6,001 bases of DNA from Polynucleobacter meluiroseus (GCA_943328715.2 CALQBB020000065.1:1-6001), one strand, 5' to 3'. Positions 1 to 6,001 are shown, counted from the stretch's first letter. Notes: a model not told the origin generated them from the sequence alone. Program-made: numbers and translations.

Positions 1-5
1 ATATT

Positions 6-89
6 TTTTGACATAAAATGCTTTTGTCATAAAACAAAAATAAACGCTGTTTGTTTTGACATCTAGAAAATGAAACTGTTTTTTGTCAT
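6..89 (+). repeat. Four dispersed TTTTGWCAT motifs around the first gene's start
   Basis: The motif TTTTG(A/T)CAT occurs at 6-14, 22-30, 54-62 and 81-89. The first two form an imperfect 16-bp direct repeat (6-21 and 22-37), matching at 12 of the first 13 positions. Copies 1, 3 and 4 are each followed within a few bases by AAAATG. The A and T variants contain TGACA and TGTCA, which are reverse complements, so neighbouring copies also form short spaced inverted repeats. The last copy lies inside the reading frame if the start at 70 is used, but upstream of it if translation starts at 94. A regulator-binding site or promoter elements are possible. Chance in AT-rich DNA is the main alternative. 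Confidence 0.4.
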
Positions 90-1731
90 GAAAATGAAAA
101 ACCTGTTGCTTACTGCGTTTACGTTTATTCTATCTCTCCACTATGTGAATTGCGCACATGCGCAGTCAACCTTTACGCCGAACTGTGATGCAAACGGCAA
201 TTGGATTTTATTTGCCAATTACGATGGCGGCAATCTGAACATCGTTGTCGATCAAAACATCCCCAACTTAAAAATTGGCATTTGTACCTATGAGCCGGTG
301 AATGTTACCTTCAGTGGTCCGTTTGTGAATAGTGTAACTGAAGTCCTATACGCTGGATTCAACTCTGCACAAAACAATAATAACTGTGCTTTTCCCATCA
401 CGACATCGAGTTTTACGGGAATCAATCCGGCGATTCTCACGGTGAACGTTGCACCACCTGTGACGATCATTAGTCCACCGAATCCCAATTATTTTAACAT
501 TCCCAACGGATGGAACAACGGAATCATTTGCCTTTACAGTTGCAATGTAAATGCGAATCAAGGCGGATGTAATACCGTTGATCAAGTTTTAGCGTATTTT
601 CAATCTCAATTTGGCGGTGTCCTACGCGGACTCAATGTTCAATACAACTGTTGGGATAGCACTACGCCATTGTCCATTAGTTCACAAGCTGGAAACTGCT
701 GCGGTGCATGCGTGCCTGACAATGTTTCGATTAATCAAACCGTTTGCAACGACCAATTTCCATACATCTGGAACGGACTCACCATCACAGGTCCTGGAAC
801 CCAAAGTGTCACCTTAACCAATGCTGGAGGCTGCGATTCCTTGGTGACCTTGAATCTTGCTAGCAGTCCAAATCTCACTGGAATTGATGTCCAATCCGCA
901 TGTGATAGCTACACTTGGATTGATGGCGTCACCTACACGAGTTCCACAAACACACCACAATATACCCTTGTTGGGGGAAATGTAAACGGTTGTGATAGTA
1001 CGGTCAATTTGAACTTAACGATTTATCCGCAAACAACCAATGTCATCAATGTTGAATCCTGTGGACCCTACATTGCCGGAAACGGACAGTTGTATTCAGA
1101 GAGCACGAGTTTATCGTATACCCTTCCAAATGTCAACGGTTGTGATAGTATCATCACGGTAAATCTAACGGTCCTGCCGGAACCAATCGCCGCGTTTACG
1201 AGCAATCCAGAATTGCTCGAATTTGGCATGACAGAAATTCAACTGCTTGACCAATCTTTGGGTCAAATCGACACATGGGAATGGGTGTTTACAACCGAGA
1301 ATGGAACGACACAAACGAGTAACCTTCAAAATCCAATTTTCAATCTTTCGAATAGCCTGACGGGAAGCATCACCTTCGAATTAACCGTTAGCAATAACCT
1401 CGGTTGTTCAGATAATGTTTCCAGCACCCTGACAATTTTAGAGGATGCTGCTATTTACATTCCAAATACCTTTAGTCCAGATGGGGATGCGTTCAACAAC
1501 ACGTTTCAGGCAGTGGGGAAAAACATTTCATCAAAGGGATTTGAGCTAACTGTTTTCAATCGTTGGGGCGAAATCATCTTTACAAGCCAAGACCCGAACA
1601 TTGGTTGGAATGGCTATGTTGCCGACAGAGGAGCCGCACCCGATGGCGTTTATTCGTATCAACTATCCTATCGTTTTTTGAATCAAGGCAAAAGCGAGGT
1701 TATTACTGGACACGTTCATTTGTTGCGTTGA
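70..1731 (+). CDS. Secreted repeat/PKD protein with T9SS type B (CHU_C) sorting domain
   Basis: A predicted exported surface or extracellular protein of 553 residues. Residues 1-31 form a signal peptide: basic start, hydrophobic NLLLTAFTFILSL, and a likely signal peptidase I cut after AHA31. Residues 33-215 are an unrecognised region with ten cysteines, ending in a CCxxC cluster at 210-214. Residues 217-370 hold three repeats of about 50 residues, each with two cysteines 27-30 apart (226/255, 278/308, 331/358), the second in a GCDS motif. Residues 371-456 resemble a PKD beta-sandwich (WEWVF, NPIF, ELTVSNNLGC). Residues 461-553 are a classic CHU_C/type B sorting domain (IPNTFSPDGD, FNRWGEIIF, WNG, DGVYSYQL, GHVHLLR), which directs outer-membrane export through the type IX system. 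Start 70 gives the longest frame and is preceded by A-rich sequence. The in-frame ATGs at 88 and 94 would give a more compact signal peptide and remain possible. Binding target and function are unknown; a role as adhesin or in gliding is only inference. Confidence 0.9.
   Translation: MKLFFVMKMKNLLLTAFTFILSLHYVNCAHAQSTFTPNCDANGNWILFANYDGGNLNIVVDQNIPNLKIGICTYEPVNVTFSGPFVNSVTEVLYAGFNSAQNNNNCAFPITTSSFTGINPAILTVNVAPPVTIISPPNPNYFNIPNGWNNGIICLYSCNVNANQGGCNTVDQVLAYFQSQFGGVLRGLNVQYNCWDSTTPLSISSQAGNCCGACVPDNVSINQTVCNDQFPYIWNGLTITGPGTQSVTLTNAGGCDSLVTLNLASSPNLTGIDVQSACDSYTWIDGVTYTSSTNTPQYTLVGGNVNGCDSTVNLNLTIYPQTTNVINVESCGPYIAGNGQLYSESTSLSYTLPNVNGCDSIITVNLTVLPEPIAAFTSNPELLEFGMTEIQLLDQSLGQIDTWEWVFTTENGTTQTSNLQNPIFNLSNSLTGSITFELTVSNNLGCSDNVSSTLTILEDAAIYIPNTFSPDGDAFNNTFQAVGKNISSKGFELTVFNRWGEIIFTSQDPNIGWNGYVADRGAAPDGVYSYQLSYRFLNQGKSEVITGHVHLLR
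718..1179 (+). repeat. Three in-frame ~50-codon repeats inside the type B protein
   Basis: These codons encode residues 217-370. Units 1, 2 and 3 cover about residues 217-266, 268-319 and 321-370. The shared pattern is a first cysteine, an aromatic-rich stretch (Y-x-W in units 1 and 2), a Ser/Thr-rich middle, then (N/G)GCDS followed by VxLNL or a close variant. Units 2 and 3 are still close in DNA: the 16 bases AACGGTTGTGATAGTA are identical at 985-1000 and 1135-1150, and TATACCCTT precedes both. Unit 1 has diverged. This suggests units 2 and 3 are the more recent duplication. One disulfide inside each unit is a likely inference from the cysteine spacing. Confidence 0.8.
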
Positions 1732-1740
1732 ATAAAATCA

Positions 1741-1832
1741 GAGCGTAGAACGAGTACGAGAGCGGAGTACGAGAGCGAGAACGGAGTACGAGAGCGAGAG
1801 CGAGAACGGAGTACGAGAGCGAGAACGGAGTT
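1741..1832 (+). repeat. GA-rich tandem array, 19-bp unit GAGTACGAGAGCGAGAACG
   Basis: The unit is full length at 1765-1783 and 1809-1827. It carries one extra GAGAGC-like 6-bp step at 1784-1808 (25 bp) and is cut short at 1752-1764 (13 bp). Degenerate edges lie at 1741-1751 and 1828-1832. Each unit breaks into smaller steps, AGTACG, AGAGCG and AGAACG, so length varies by gain or loss of 6-bp pieces, as expected for replication slippage. The array starts 10 bp after the stop of the type B protein gene. It has no start codon or ribosome site of its own, and the open frame crossing it is a by-product of stop-poor repeat sequence. Purines make up 15 of 19 bases on this strand. Its function is unknown. 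Confidence 0.9.
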
Positions 1833-1841
1833 CTGTTTTTT
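1822..1841 (+). terminator. Possible intrinsic terminator at the end of the GA-rich array
   Basis: AGAAC (1822-1826), loop GGA, GTTCT (1830-1834) form a perfect 5-bp stem. It is followed by one G and then six T (1836-1841). The left arm belongs to the last array copy, and the right arm is where the array consensus GAGTACG changes to GAGTTCT. The geometry is that of a rho-independent terminator for the upstream gene, but the stem is short and only two of its five pairs are G-C, so efficiency may be low. Confidence 0.45.
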
Positions 1842-1919
1842 CAATTTGAGATTAAAAATCACCTTTCAACTACCCCTGCATTACGTATGCTGCGTTTCTT
1901 TCCATAAAACACATAGTTT

Positions 1920-3518
1920 ATGAGAAAGTTGACAGCCAAAAATTTGTTACAACTAAAGGTCATGTACATGATCATCATTTCCTGCTCCACCCAAGTGATT
2001 TCTGCCCAAATTATCAATTCCATTGTGTTAGATCAAAACAATGTCAGTTGTACGCTTTTCGATGAAGGAGGATTTTTTAATCAAGTTTCTGCGGGAATTG
2101 CTGGTTACGAAGTGCCAAAAGGTAGTGGTTTAAAGACTATTTTTTCAGGAAGTTATTGGGTTGGTGCTGAAGATCCACAAGGGAACTTTCACATTTCTGG
2201 AAATCGATACAATGTCGGAGGAAATCAATGTAGTTTTCATTCTGGTCCCATTGCAAATCCATCTTATTATGGCACGATTACTTACGACAACAAGTATCAA
2301 AATTCAGTGTGGAAAGTCAGTCAAGATGACATTGATTTTCATCAACAACATTATCAAAATACCGGATATGTTACCCCCAATTCAATTCTGAAATGGCCAG
2401 GAAATGGGGATGTTTCCATGGGTGTTGCACCTCAACTTGCTCCGTATGCCGACATCAATCAGAATGGAATTTACGAACCTACGTTGGGAGAATATCCCGA
2501 TATCCGAGGGGATGAAGCGGTATACATAATCATGAATGACGAATCGTATTTTCCAGATGGAAATCAATTAAGAATTGAATTACATGCGATGTTTTATCAA
2601 TTTAACACAGGTAATTACATCAATAATACGACCTTCATGAATGTGCAAGTGTTTAATCGAAGTCAGGTGAATTACTTGCATTATTACCAAGGGATTTATT
2701 TAGATTTCGACATTGGAAATTATGCAGACGATCACGTTGGTTGTTCGCCTGAAAAGCAACTTCTATTTGGATACAATGGAGATGATTTCGATGAGCCTGA
2801 CGGTGGGGCTTATGGTTATGGCAATAATCCTCCTTGTCAAGGAATCGTCAGTTTATCGCATCCCTTGGAAAATGCAATCGTGTTTGATCAAGGTCAAGAC
2901 GGTGGCATTTATACGGACACTTTATTTTGGTTGTTAATGCATAGTCAATGGGGCGATAGTAGCCAATGGATTAATCCAATCACAAACCTTCCCACCAATT
3001 TTACGTTCCCTGATAATCCAAACGATCCAACGGGATGGAGCGAAGAAGCTTTTAACAATATCCCAGCAGATCGCCGTGGTATGATCACCATTTACGAATC
3101 TGCTTTTCGACCAGGCACTAAAATTTGTTCGGACTATGCCTTCATTTATGACCGATCTGGCTCTCGCCTTCAAAATGTCCAAAACGTATGGAACATTGCC
3201 GGAAGTTTATTGGCTCTGTATCAATCAAGCGATCAATTTCCTTGTCAATCTAGTTCAACAAATGCCCTACTTGAACAAACGCAAGAAAAAGCTGATTTAG
3301 AAGTGTTCCCAAATCCTTCAAATGGGGAATTTACTGTGCGATGGATTGGAGATGGTGAGATGTTCATTGAACTTTTCAATGCGATGGGTCAACGCGTGTA
3401 CGCACAGCAACTTGAAAACAGTTCTAGTATTGAAATAAATCATCTTCATCAAGGATTTTATTTACTAAAAGGATCGAACGATCAAGGCATCTACACAAAA
3501 TCAGTGGTCATCGAATAG
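1920..3518 (+). CDS. Secreted protein of uncharacterised family with T9SS type A sorting domain
   Basis: A predicted exported protein of 532 residues. The start at 1920 supplies the basic N-terminus (R2, K3, K7, K13) before the hydrophobic VMYMIII stretch; the later Met15 and Met17 would leave no charged region. Signal peptidase I cleavage is expected after ISA29. An IISC22 lipobox-like match is an alternative. The body (30-457) carries motifs I know from many large, uncharacterised Bacteroidota T9SS proteins: YWVGAEDPQGNFHISGNRY near 79-97, a calcium-loop-like DINQNGIYEP (178-187) followed by GEYPDIRGDEA (190-200), NNTTF (235-239) and FNRS (245-248), LDFDIGNYADDHVGC (261-275), FGYNGDDFD (283-291) and NPPCQGI (303-309). 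Residues 458-532 are a type A sorting domain (VFPNPSNGEF, IELFNAMGQRVY, LHQGFYLLK, TKSVVIE). It lies 188 bp after the type B gene on the same strand, with an array and a possible terminator between them, so it is probably transcribed separately. No enzymatic residues were recognised and its function is unknown. Confidence 0.9.
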   Translation: MRKLTAKNLLQLKVMYMIIISCSTQVISAQIINSIVLDQNNVSCTLFDEGGFFNQVSAGIAGYEVPKGSGLKTIFSGSYWVGAEDPQGNFHISGNRYNVGGNQCSFHSGPIANPSYYGTITYDNKYQNSVWKVSQDDIDFHQQHYQNTGYVTPNSILKWPGNGDVSMGVAPQLAPYADINQNGIYEPTLGEYPDIRGDEAVYIIMNDESYFPDGNQLRIELHAMFYQFNTGNYINNTTFMNVQVFNRSQVNYLHYYQGIYLDFDIGNYADDHVGCSPEKQLLFGYNGDDFDEPDGGAYGYGNNPPCQGIVSLSHPLENAIVFDQGQDGGIYTDTLFWLLMHSQWGDSSQWINPITNLPTNFTFPDNPNDPTGWSEEAFNNIPADRRGMITIYESAFRPGTKICSDYAFIYDRSGSRLQNVQNVWNIAGSLLALYQSSDQFPCQSSSTNALLEQTQEKADLEVFPNPSNGEFTVRWIGDGEMFIELFNAMGQRVYAQQLENSSSIEINHLHQGFYLLKGSNDQGIYTKSVVIE

Positions 3519-3524
3519 AGAACG

Positions 3525-3553
3525 TTCATTGTAGATATCTATTTTTCAATGAA
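3525..3553 (+). terminator. Nested inverted repeat after the type A protein gene, weak terminator candidate
   Basis: TTCATTG (3525-3531) pairs with CAATGAA (3547-3553) as a perfect 7-bp stem. The 15-base interior contains a second perfect palindrome, TAGATATCTA (3532-3541), then five T. It begins 7 bp after the stop codon, where a terminator would be expected. However, the stem is AT-rich and the T run lies inside the loop, not after the stem. It could equally be an operator-like palindrome or chance. Confidence 0.25.
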
Positions 3554-3623
3554 TTAAAAAATTTTACATAATCTTAATCAAAACGGTCAACTTATTTCGA
3601 GTGCTTTTGTGCATATTTGTTAC

Positions 3624-5648
3624 ATGAATATTATCAATAGAGAATTAAGCTGGTTATCGTTTAATGAACGTGTTTTACAAGAGTCCATGGACCCAACGGT
3701 TCCACTGACGGAACGCATGCGATTTTTAGGAATTTATTCCAATAACATGGATGAATTTTTCCGTGTACGCGTTGCCAACTTAAAACGACTTTCTGTTCTG
3801 AAAAAACAAAAAGTAGAGGGATTCAACGGAGATGCGGAGGAACTTTACAAAGAAATTCGCAAAGTGGTGATGAAGCAACAACTCAAATTTGAAGATGCAT
3901 TTTCATTGATTCAAACTGAGTTTGAGAAAGATCAAATCTTCATGATCAACGAGCAAGAGGTCAACAAAGACCAACTGTTGATATTGAAGAATTACTACAA
4001 CGAACACCTCAAACATGTTGTTTTCCCTATTATTCTAGATAAAAAAAATCCACTACCGAAATTGCGTGACTATGCGATTTACCTCGCTGTAAAAATCGTT
4101 GAGAAAAAAGAAAAAACACGCTTCGCCTTGATTCAAATTCCTGGTGAATATTCTCGTTTCTTTCAATTAAAAGGTGAAAATCGCATCGATTACATCTTGA
4201 TTGACGACATCATTCGCTTGCAATTAAAAGAAATATTTTCCATTTTCGAGCCTGTCGAAATCTCTGCTTACACGTTTAAATTTACCCGTGATGCGGAATT
4301 AGATTTGGACGATGATTTGTCCCTTTCCTTCTTCGAGAAAATTGAAAAAAGCTTGAAACAACGTCGCAAAGGTGATCCAGTTCGCTTTGTCTATGACTCT
4401 AAAATGCCTAAAGATTTATTGAATTTCTTATTAAAATCACTGGACTTAACATTGGGGAATAACACCATTCCTGGTGGACGCTACCACAACTTTAAAGACT
4501 TCATGTCCTTCCCTGATTTCGGAATGGCAAAATACCGTTTCCAAGCACAACCGCCACAAGCACATCCTGCATTTTCGAAGGGAAAAAGTCACATCGATGT
4601 CGTTTTAGAAAAGGATGTTCTCCTGCATTTTCCTTATCAAAAATTTGATCACGTGGTGGACTTACTGCGCGAAGCAGCCTTAGATCCACGAGTAAAAGAC
4701 ATCAAAATCAACATTTACCGAGTTGCGAAAAATTCGGAAGTCATGAACGCCTTACTTGCATCTGTATTTAATGGAAAACAGGTAACAGTCATTTTCGAAC
4801 TCCAAGCGCGTTTCGATGAAGAGAACAACCTTTGGTGGAGTAATCGTTTAAAAGAATTTGGCGCGAACGTCATCTACGGAGTCCCAAACTTGAAAGTCCA
4901 TTCCAAATTGCTACAGATTAGAAGAGTCAAGGATGGAAAAGATCAATTCATCACCTACGTCGGAACAGGTAACTTCAATGAGAAAACAGCCACAATCTAT
5001 TCAGATTTAGCCGTTCTTAGTTCAGAACGTGAGCTTTCACTTGAGGTGAGCAAAATTTTCAAACTCCTAGAAAACAATTTGGAACGTAATATTTTTAGAA
5101 ATCTTTTGGTTTCGCCATTTAATACGAGAAGAAAATTATTCGCCCTCATCGATAAGGAAATTGCGCACGCAAAAGCCAAGAAACCGGCGAAAATCAAGAT
5201 TAAAATCAACAACCTCACCGATGTTAAAATGATCGACAAACTTTACGCTGCTGGAAAAGCAGGGGTAAAAATTGAGTTGATTGTTCGCGGTATTTGCTGC
5301 TTAAAACCCGGCGTAAAAGGACTCAGCGAAAACATTACAGCCATCAGTCTGGTCGATCGATACTTGGAGCATGCACGCTTTTTTATCTTTGAAAACAACG
5401 GAGATCCCGTGCACATCATCACCAGTGCCGATTGGATGGAACGCAACCTAGATCAACGAATTGAAGTCGGAATGACGGTGAAAGATGCTGCTATCAAAGC
5501 GGAACTTGACCGAATTTTTGATTTCCAATGGCGCGGAAGCGTGAAAGCGCGTAACATCAGTGCGGACCTGAAAAACCGTTACAATGAGCGTAACTTGCCA
5601 CCATTCCATGCACAACGAGAGTTGTATTTGAGTTACCTTGAAAAATAA
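3624..5648 (+). CDS. ppk1: Polyphosphate kinase 1
   Basis: PPK1 reversibly polymerises the terminal phosphate of ATP into inorganic polyphosphate and ADP, through a phosphohistidine intermediate. Numbering is from the ATG at 3624 (674 residues; the E. coli enzyme has 688). The N-terminal domain opens with NRELSWLSFNERVLQES (5-21) and contains YSNNMDEFF, with Asn41 matching the adenine-contacting Asn45 of E. coli. IPGGRYHNFKDF lies at 282-293. The two phospholipase-D-like C-terminal domains carry INIYRVAK (Arg366, equivalent to Arg375), ELQARFDEE (Arg396, equivalent to Arg405), KVHSKL with the phosphorylated His426 (His435), GTGNFNEKTA (447-456) and YLEHAR with His583 (His592), then SADWMERNLD. 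All these residues are intact, so the enzyme should be active. An in-frame GTG at 3609 would add five residues; I prefer the ATG because the family's conserved opening follows it closely. No clear Shine-Dalgarno or Pho box was seen. It is convergent with the next gene and 105 bp from the previous one. Confidence 0.97.
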   Translation: MNIINRELSWLSFNERVLQESMDPTVPLTERMRFLGIYSNNMDEFFRVRVANLKRLSVLKKQKVEGFNGDAEELYKEIRKVVMKQQLKFEDAFSLIQTEFEKDQIFMINEQEVNKDQLLILKNYYNEHLKHVVFPIILDKKNPLPKLRDYAIYLAVKIVEKKEKTRFALIQIPGEYSRFFQLKGENRIDYILIDDIIRLQLKEIFSIFEPVEISAYTFKFTRDAELDLDDDLSLSFFEKIEKSLKQRRKGDPVRFVYDSKMPKDLLNFLLKSLDLTLGNNTIPGGRYHNFKDFMSFPDFGMAKYRFQAQPPQAHPAFSKGKSHIDVVLEKDVLLHFPYQKFDHVVDLLREAALDPRVKDIKINIYRVAKNSEVMNALLASVFNGKQVTVIFELQARFDEENNLWWSNRLKEFGANVIYGVPNLKVHSKLLQIRRVKDGKDQFITYVGTGNFNEKTATIYSDLAVLSSERELSLEVSKIFKLLENNLERNIFRNLLVSPFNTRRKLFALIDKEIAHAKAKKPAKIKIKINNLTDVKMIDKLYAAGKAGVKIELIVRGICCLKPGVKGLSENITAISLVDRYLEHARFFIFENNGDPVHIITSADWMERNLDQRIEVGMTVKDAAIKAELDRIFDFQWRGSVKARNISADLKNRYNERNLPPFHAQRELYLSYLEK

Positions 5649-5660
5649 TCTCAGAAACTA

Positions 5661-5695
5661 TTCACTGAGCACTGTTCACTGAGCACTGTTCACTG
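5661..5695 (+). repeat. Five tandem heptamers NNCACTG between convergent genes
   Basis: The 35 bp read TTCACTG, AGCACTG, TTCACTG, AGCACTG, TTCACTG. This is five exact 7-bp steps sharing CACTG, or equally 2.5 copies of a 14-bp unit TTCACTGAGCACTG. The array begins 12 bp after the ppk1 stop and ends 2 bp before the stop codon of the opposing gene, filling most of the 49-bp gap. The last step continues into GTTC-ACT-GAAC (5688-5698), a possible 4-bp hairpin, but no T run follows on either strand, so it is not a standard intrinsic terminator. Confidence 0.9.
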
Positions 5696-5697
5696 AA

Positions 5698-6001
5698 CTA
5701 AAACAAATACTTCAGAACTGCTAATTTTTCAAAAACTGTCTTCTCATCTGATAGTCGAGGCGCGTTGAATAGGCGGTTTTTTCGTTCAAAATCTGCAAGA
5801 GTTTGTTGAACAATTTGCTCGGTTTGATCTTCGTAATTTACCTGAATACTTGCTCCTTGACTCAACCATAAATTGATTGTTCGATGATGCAATAAATTCA
5901 ATCCATCGATCATCGTTGCGCCCATGTTTTTGGCTGCTACAGCATTGCAGTGTTGCTCGTATTGTCCTTTCATTGGAATCACCAGTAACTTCTTTTGCAA
6001 G
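5698..6001 (-). CDS. Probable GT-B glycosyltransferase, C-terminal part (cut by window edge)
   Basis: Only the last 100 codons are present. The frame is open to the right edge, so the true start lies outside; the TTG at 5998-6000 is not a credible start because the conserved motif follows it at once. Near the left end of the fragment is LVIPMKGQYEQHCNA (residues 6-20), then GATMIDG (27-33). A Pro, a Gln/Glu-Gln pair and an Asn-Ala in this spacing are typical of the nucleotide-sugar-binding C-terminal half of MurG/GT28-like and GT1-like enzymes, including an archaeal MJ1255-like family found in Bacteroidota. The rest is charged and probably helical. Donor and acceptor cannot be told from this fragment. 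It converges on ppk1 with 49 bp between the stops, which implies no shared transcript. Confidence 0.6.
   Translation of the reverse strand, partial: LQKKLLVIPMKGQYEQHCNAVAAKNMGATMIDGLNLLHHRTINLWLSQGASIQVNYEDQTEQIVQQTLADFERKNRLFNAPRLSDEKTVFEKLAVLKYLF

Noticed and set aside
8..61. TTGACA boxes at 8-13 and 56-61 as classical sigma-70 -35 elements
   Set aside because: No matching TATAAT-like -10 lies 16-18 bp downstream, and Bacteroidota promoters use a different consensus (TTTG and TAnnTTTG). TTGTTTTG at 51-58 approaches the latter, but its spacing from an upstream TTTG is too long to call.
1563..1748. Small plus-strand protein overlapping the end of the first gene and running into the GA-rich array
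   Set aside because: It is a +1 shadow of the conserved type B sorting domain, has no ribosome site and no recognisable product.
1741..1832. GA-rich array as a CRISPR array
   Set aside because: Units are contiguous with no unique spacers, are too short, vary by 6-bp steps, and no cas gene is present.
70..3518. The two T9SS cargo genes as part of a SprB/SprF-type pair or gliding locus
   Set aside because: No PorP/SprF-like or Gld/Por gene is in the window. Two cargo genes side by side are common in this phylum and do not show joint function.
3609..3623. GTG start for ppk1 five codons upstream
   Set aside because: The added HICY residues match nothing at the family's N-terminus, and the ATG at 3624 leads straight into the conserved NRELSWLSFNE opening.
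4997..5239. Minus-strand 80-residue protein with a membrane-like N-terminus (LILILIFAGFLAFA)
   Set aside because: It lies wholly antisense to a highly conserved part of ppk1. The hydrophobic stretch is the complement of Lys/Asn/Ile-rich codons, a common artefact.
5998..6000. TTG as the start codon of the minus-strand gene
   Set aside because: It would leave a 100-residue protein lacking the N-terminal half of a GT-B fold and starting just before the conserved motif. The frame simply continues past the window edge.

Overview
The window reads as a piece of a Bacteroidota (probably Flavobacteriales) chromosome. The strongest evidence is two secreted proteins that end in type IX secretion system (T9SS) sorting domains, one of type B (the gliding-motility-associated CHU_C kind) and one of type A. 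T9SS is essentially confined to this phylum. The AT-rich intergenic DNA and the lack of clear Shine-Dalgarno sequences fit as well. A closer assignment, for example to Crocinitomicaceae/Fluviicola-like bacteria, would be a guess from protein style only.

Layout, left to right. (1) Positions 1-69 are an AT-rich leader with a recurring TTTTGWCAT motif. (2) 70-1731 (+) encodes a cysteine-rich secreted protein with three ~50-residue repeats, a PKD domain and a type B sorting domain. (3) 1732-1919 is a gap holding a tandem array of a 19-bp GA-rich unit (1741-1832) whose last copy runs into a small terminator-like hairpin. (4) 1920-3518 (+) encodes a second secreted protein of a large uncharacterised Bacteroidota surface family, with a type A sorting domain. 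(5) 3519-3623 is an AT-rich gap with one nested inverted repeat. (6) 3624-5648 (+) encodes a full-length polyphosphate kinase, ppk1, with all the catalytic residues I can check. (7) 5649-5697 is a 49-bp convergent gap filled mostly by a 7-bp tandem repeat. (8) 5698 to the right edge (-) is the C-terminal 100 residues of a probable GT-B glycosyltransferase that continues outside the window.

The genes do not form an obvious pathway. The two T9SS cargo proteins would be exported and held at, or released from, the cell surface. PPK1 is cytoplasmic or peripheral-membrane polyphosphate metabolism, and the glycosyltransferase points away from it. The genes look ordinary for the phylum. The least explained material is the intergenic DNA: two unrelated short-unit tandem arrays, each starting about 10-12 bp after a stop codon, and the repeated motif in front of the first gene. 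I found no CRISPR array, tRNA, rRNA, insertion sequence or recognisable new defence or mobile system.
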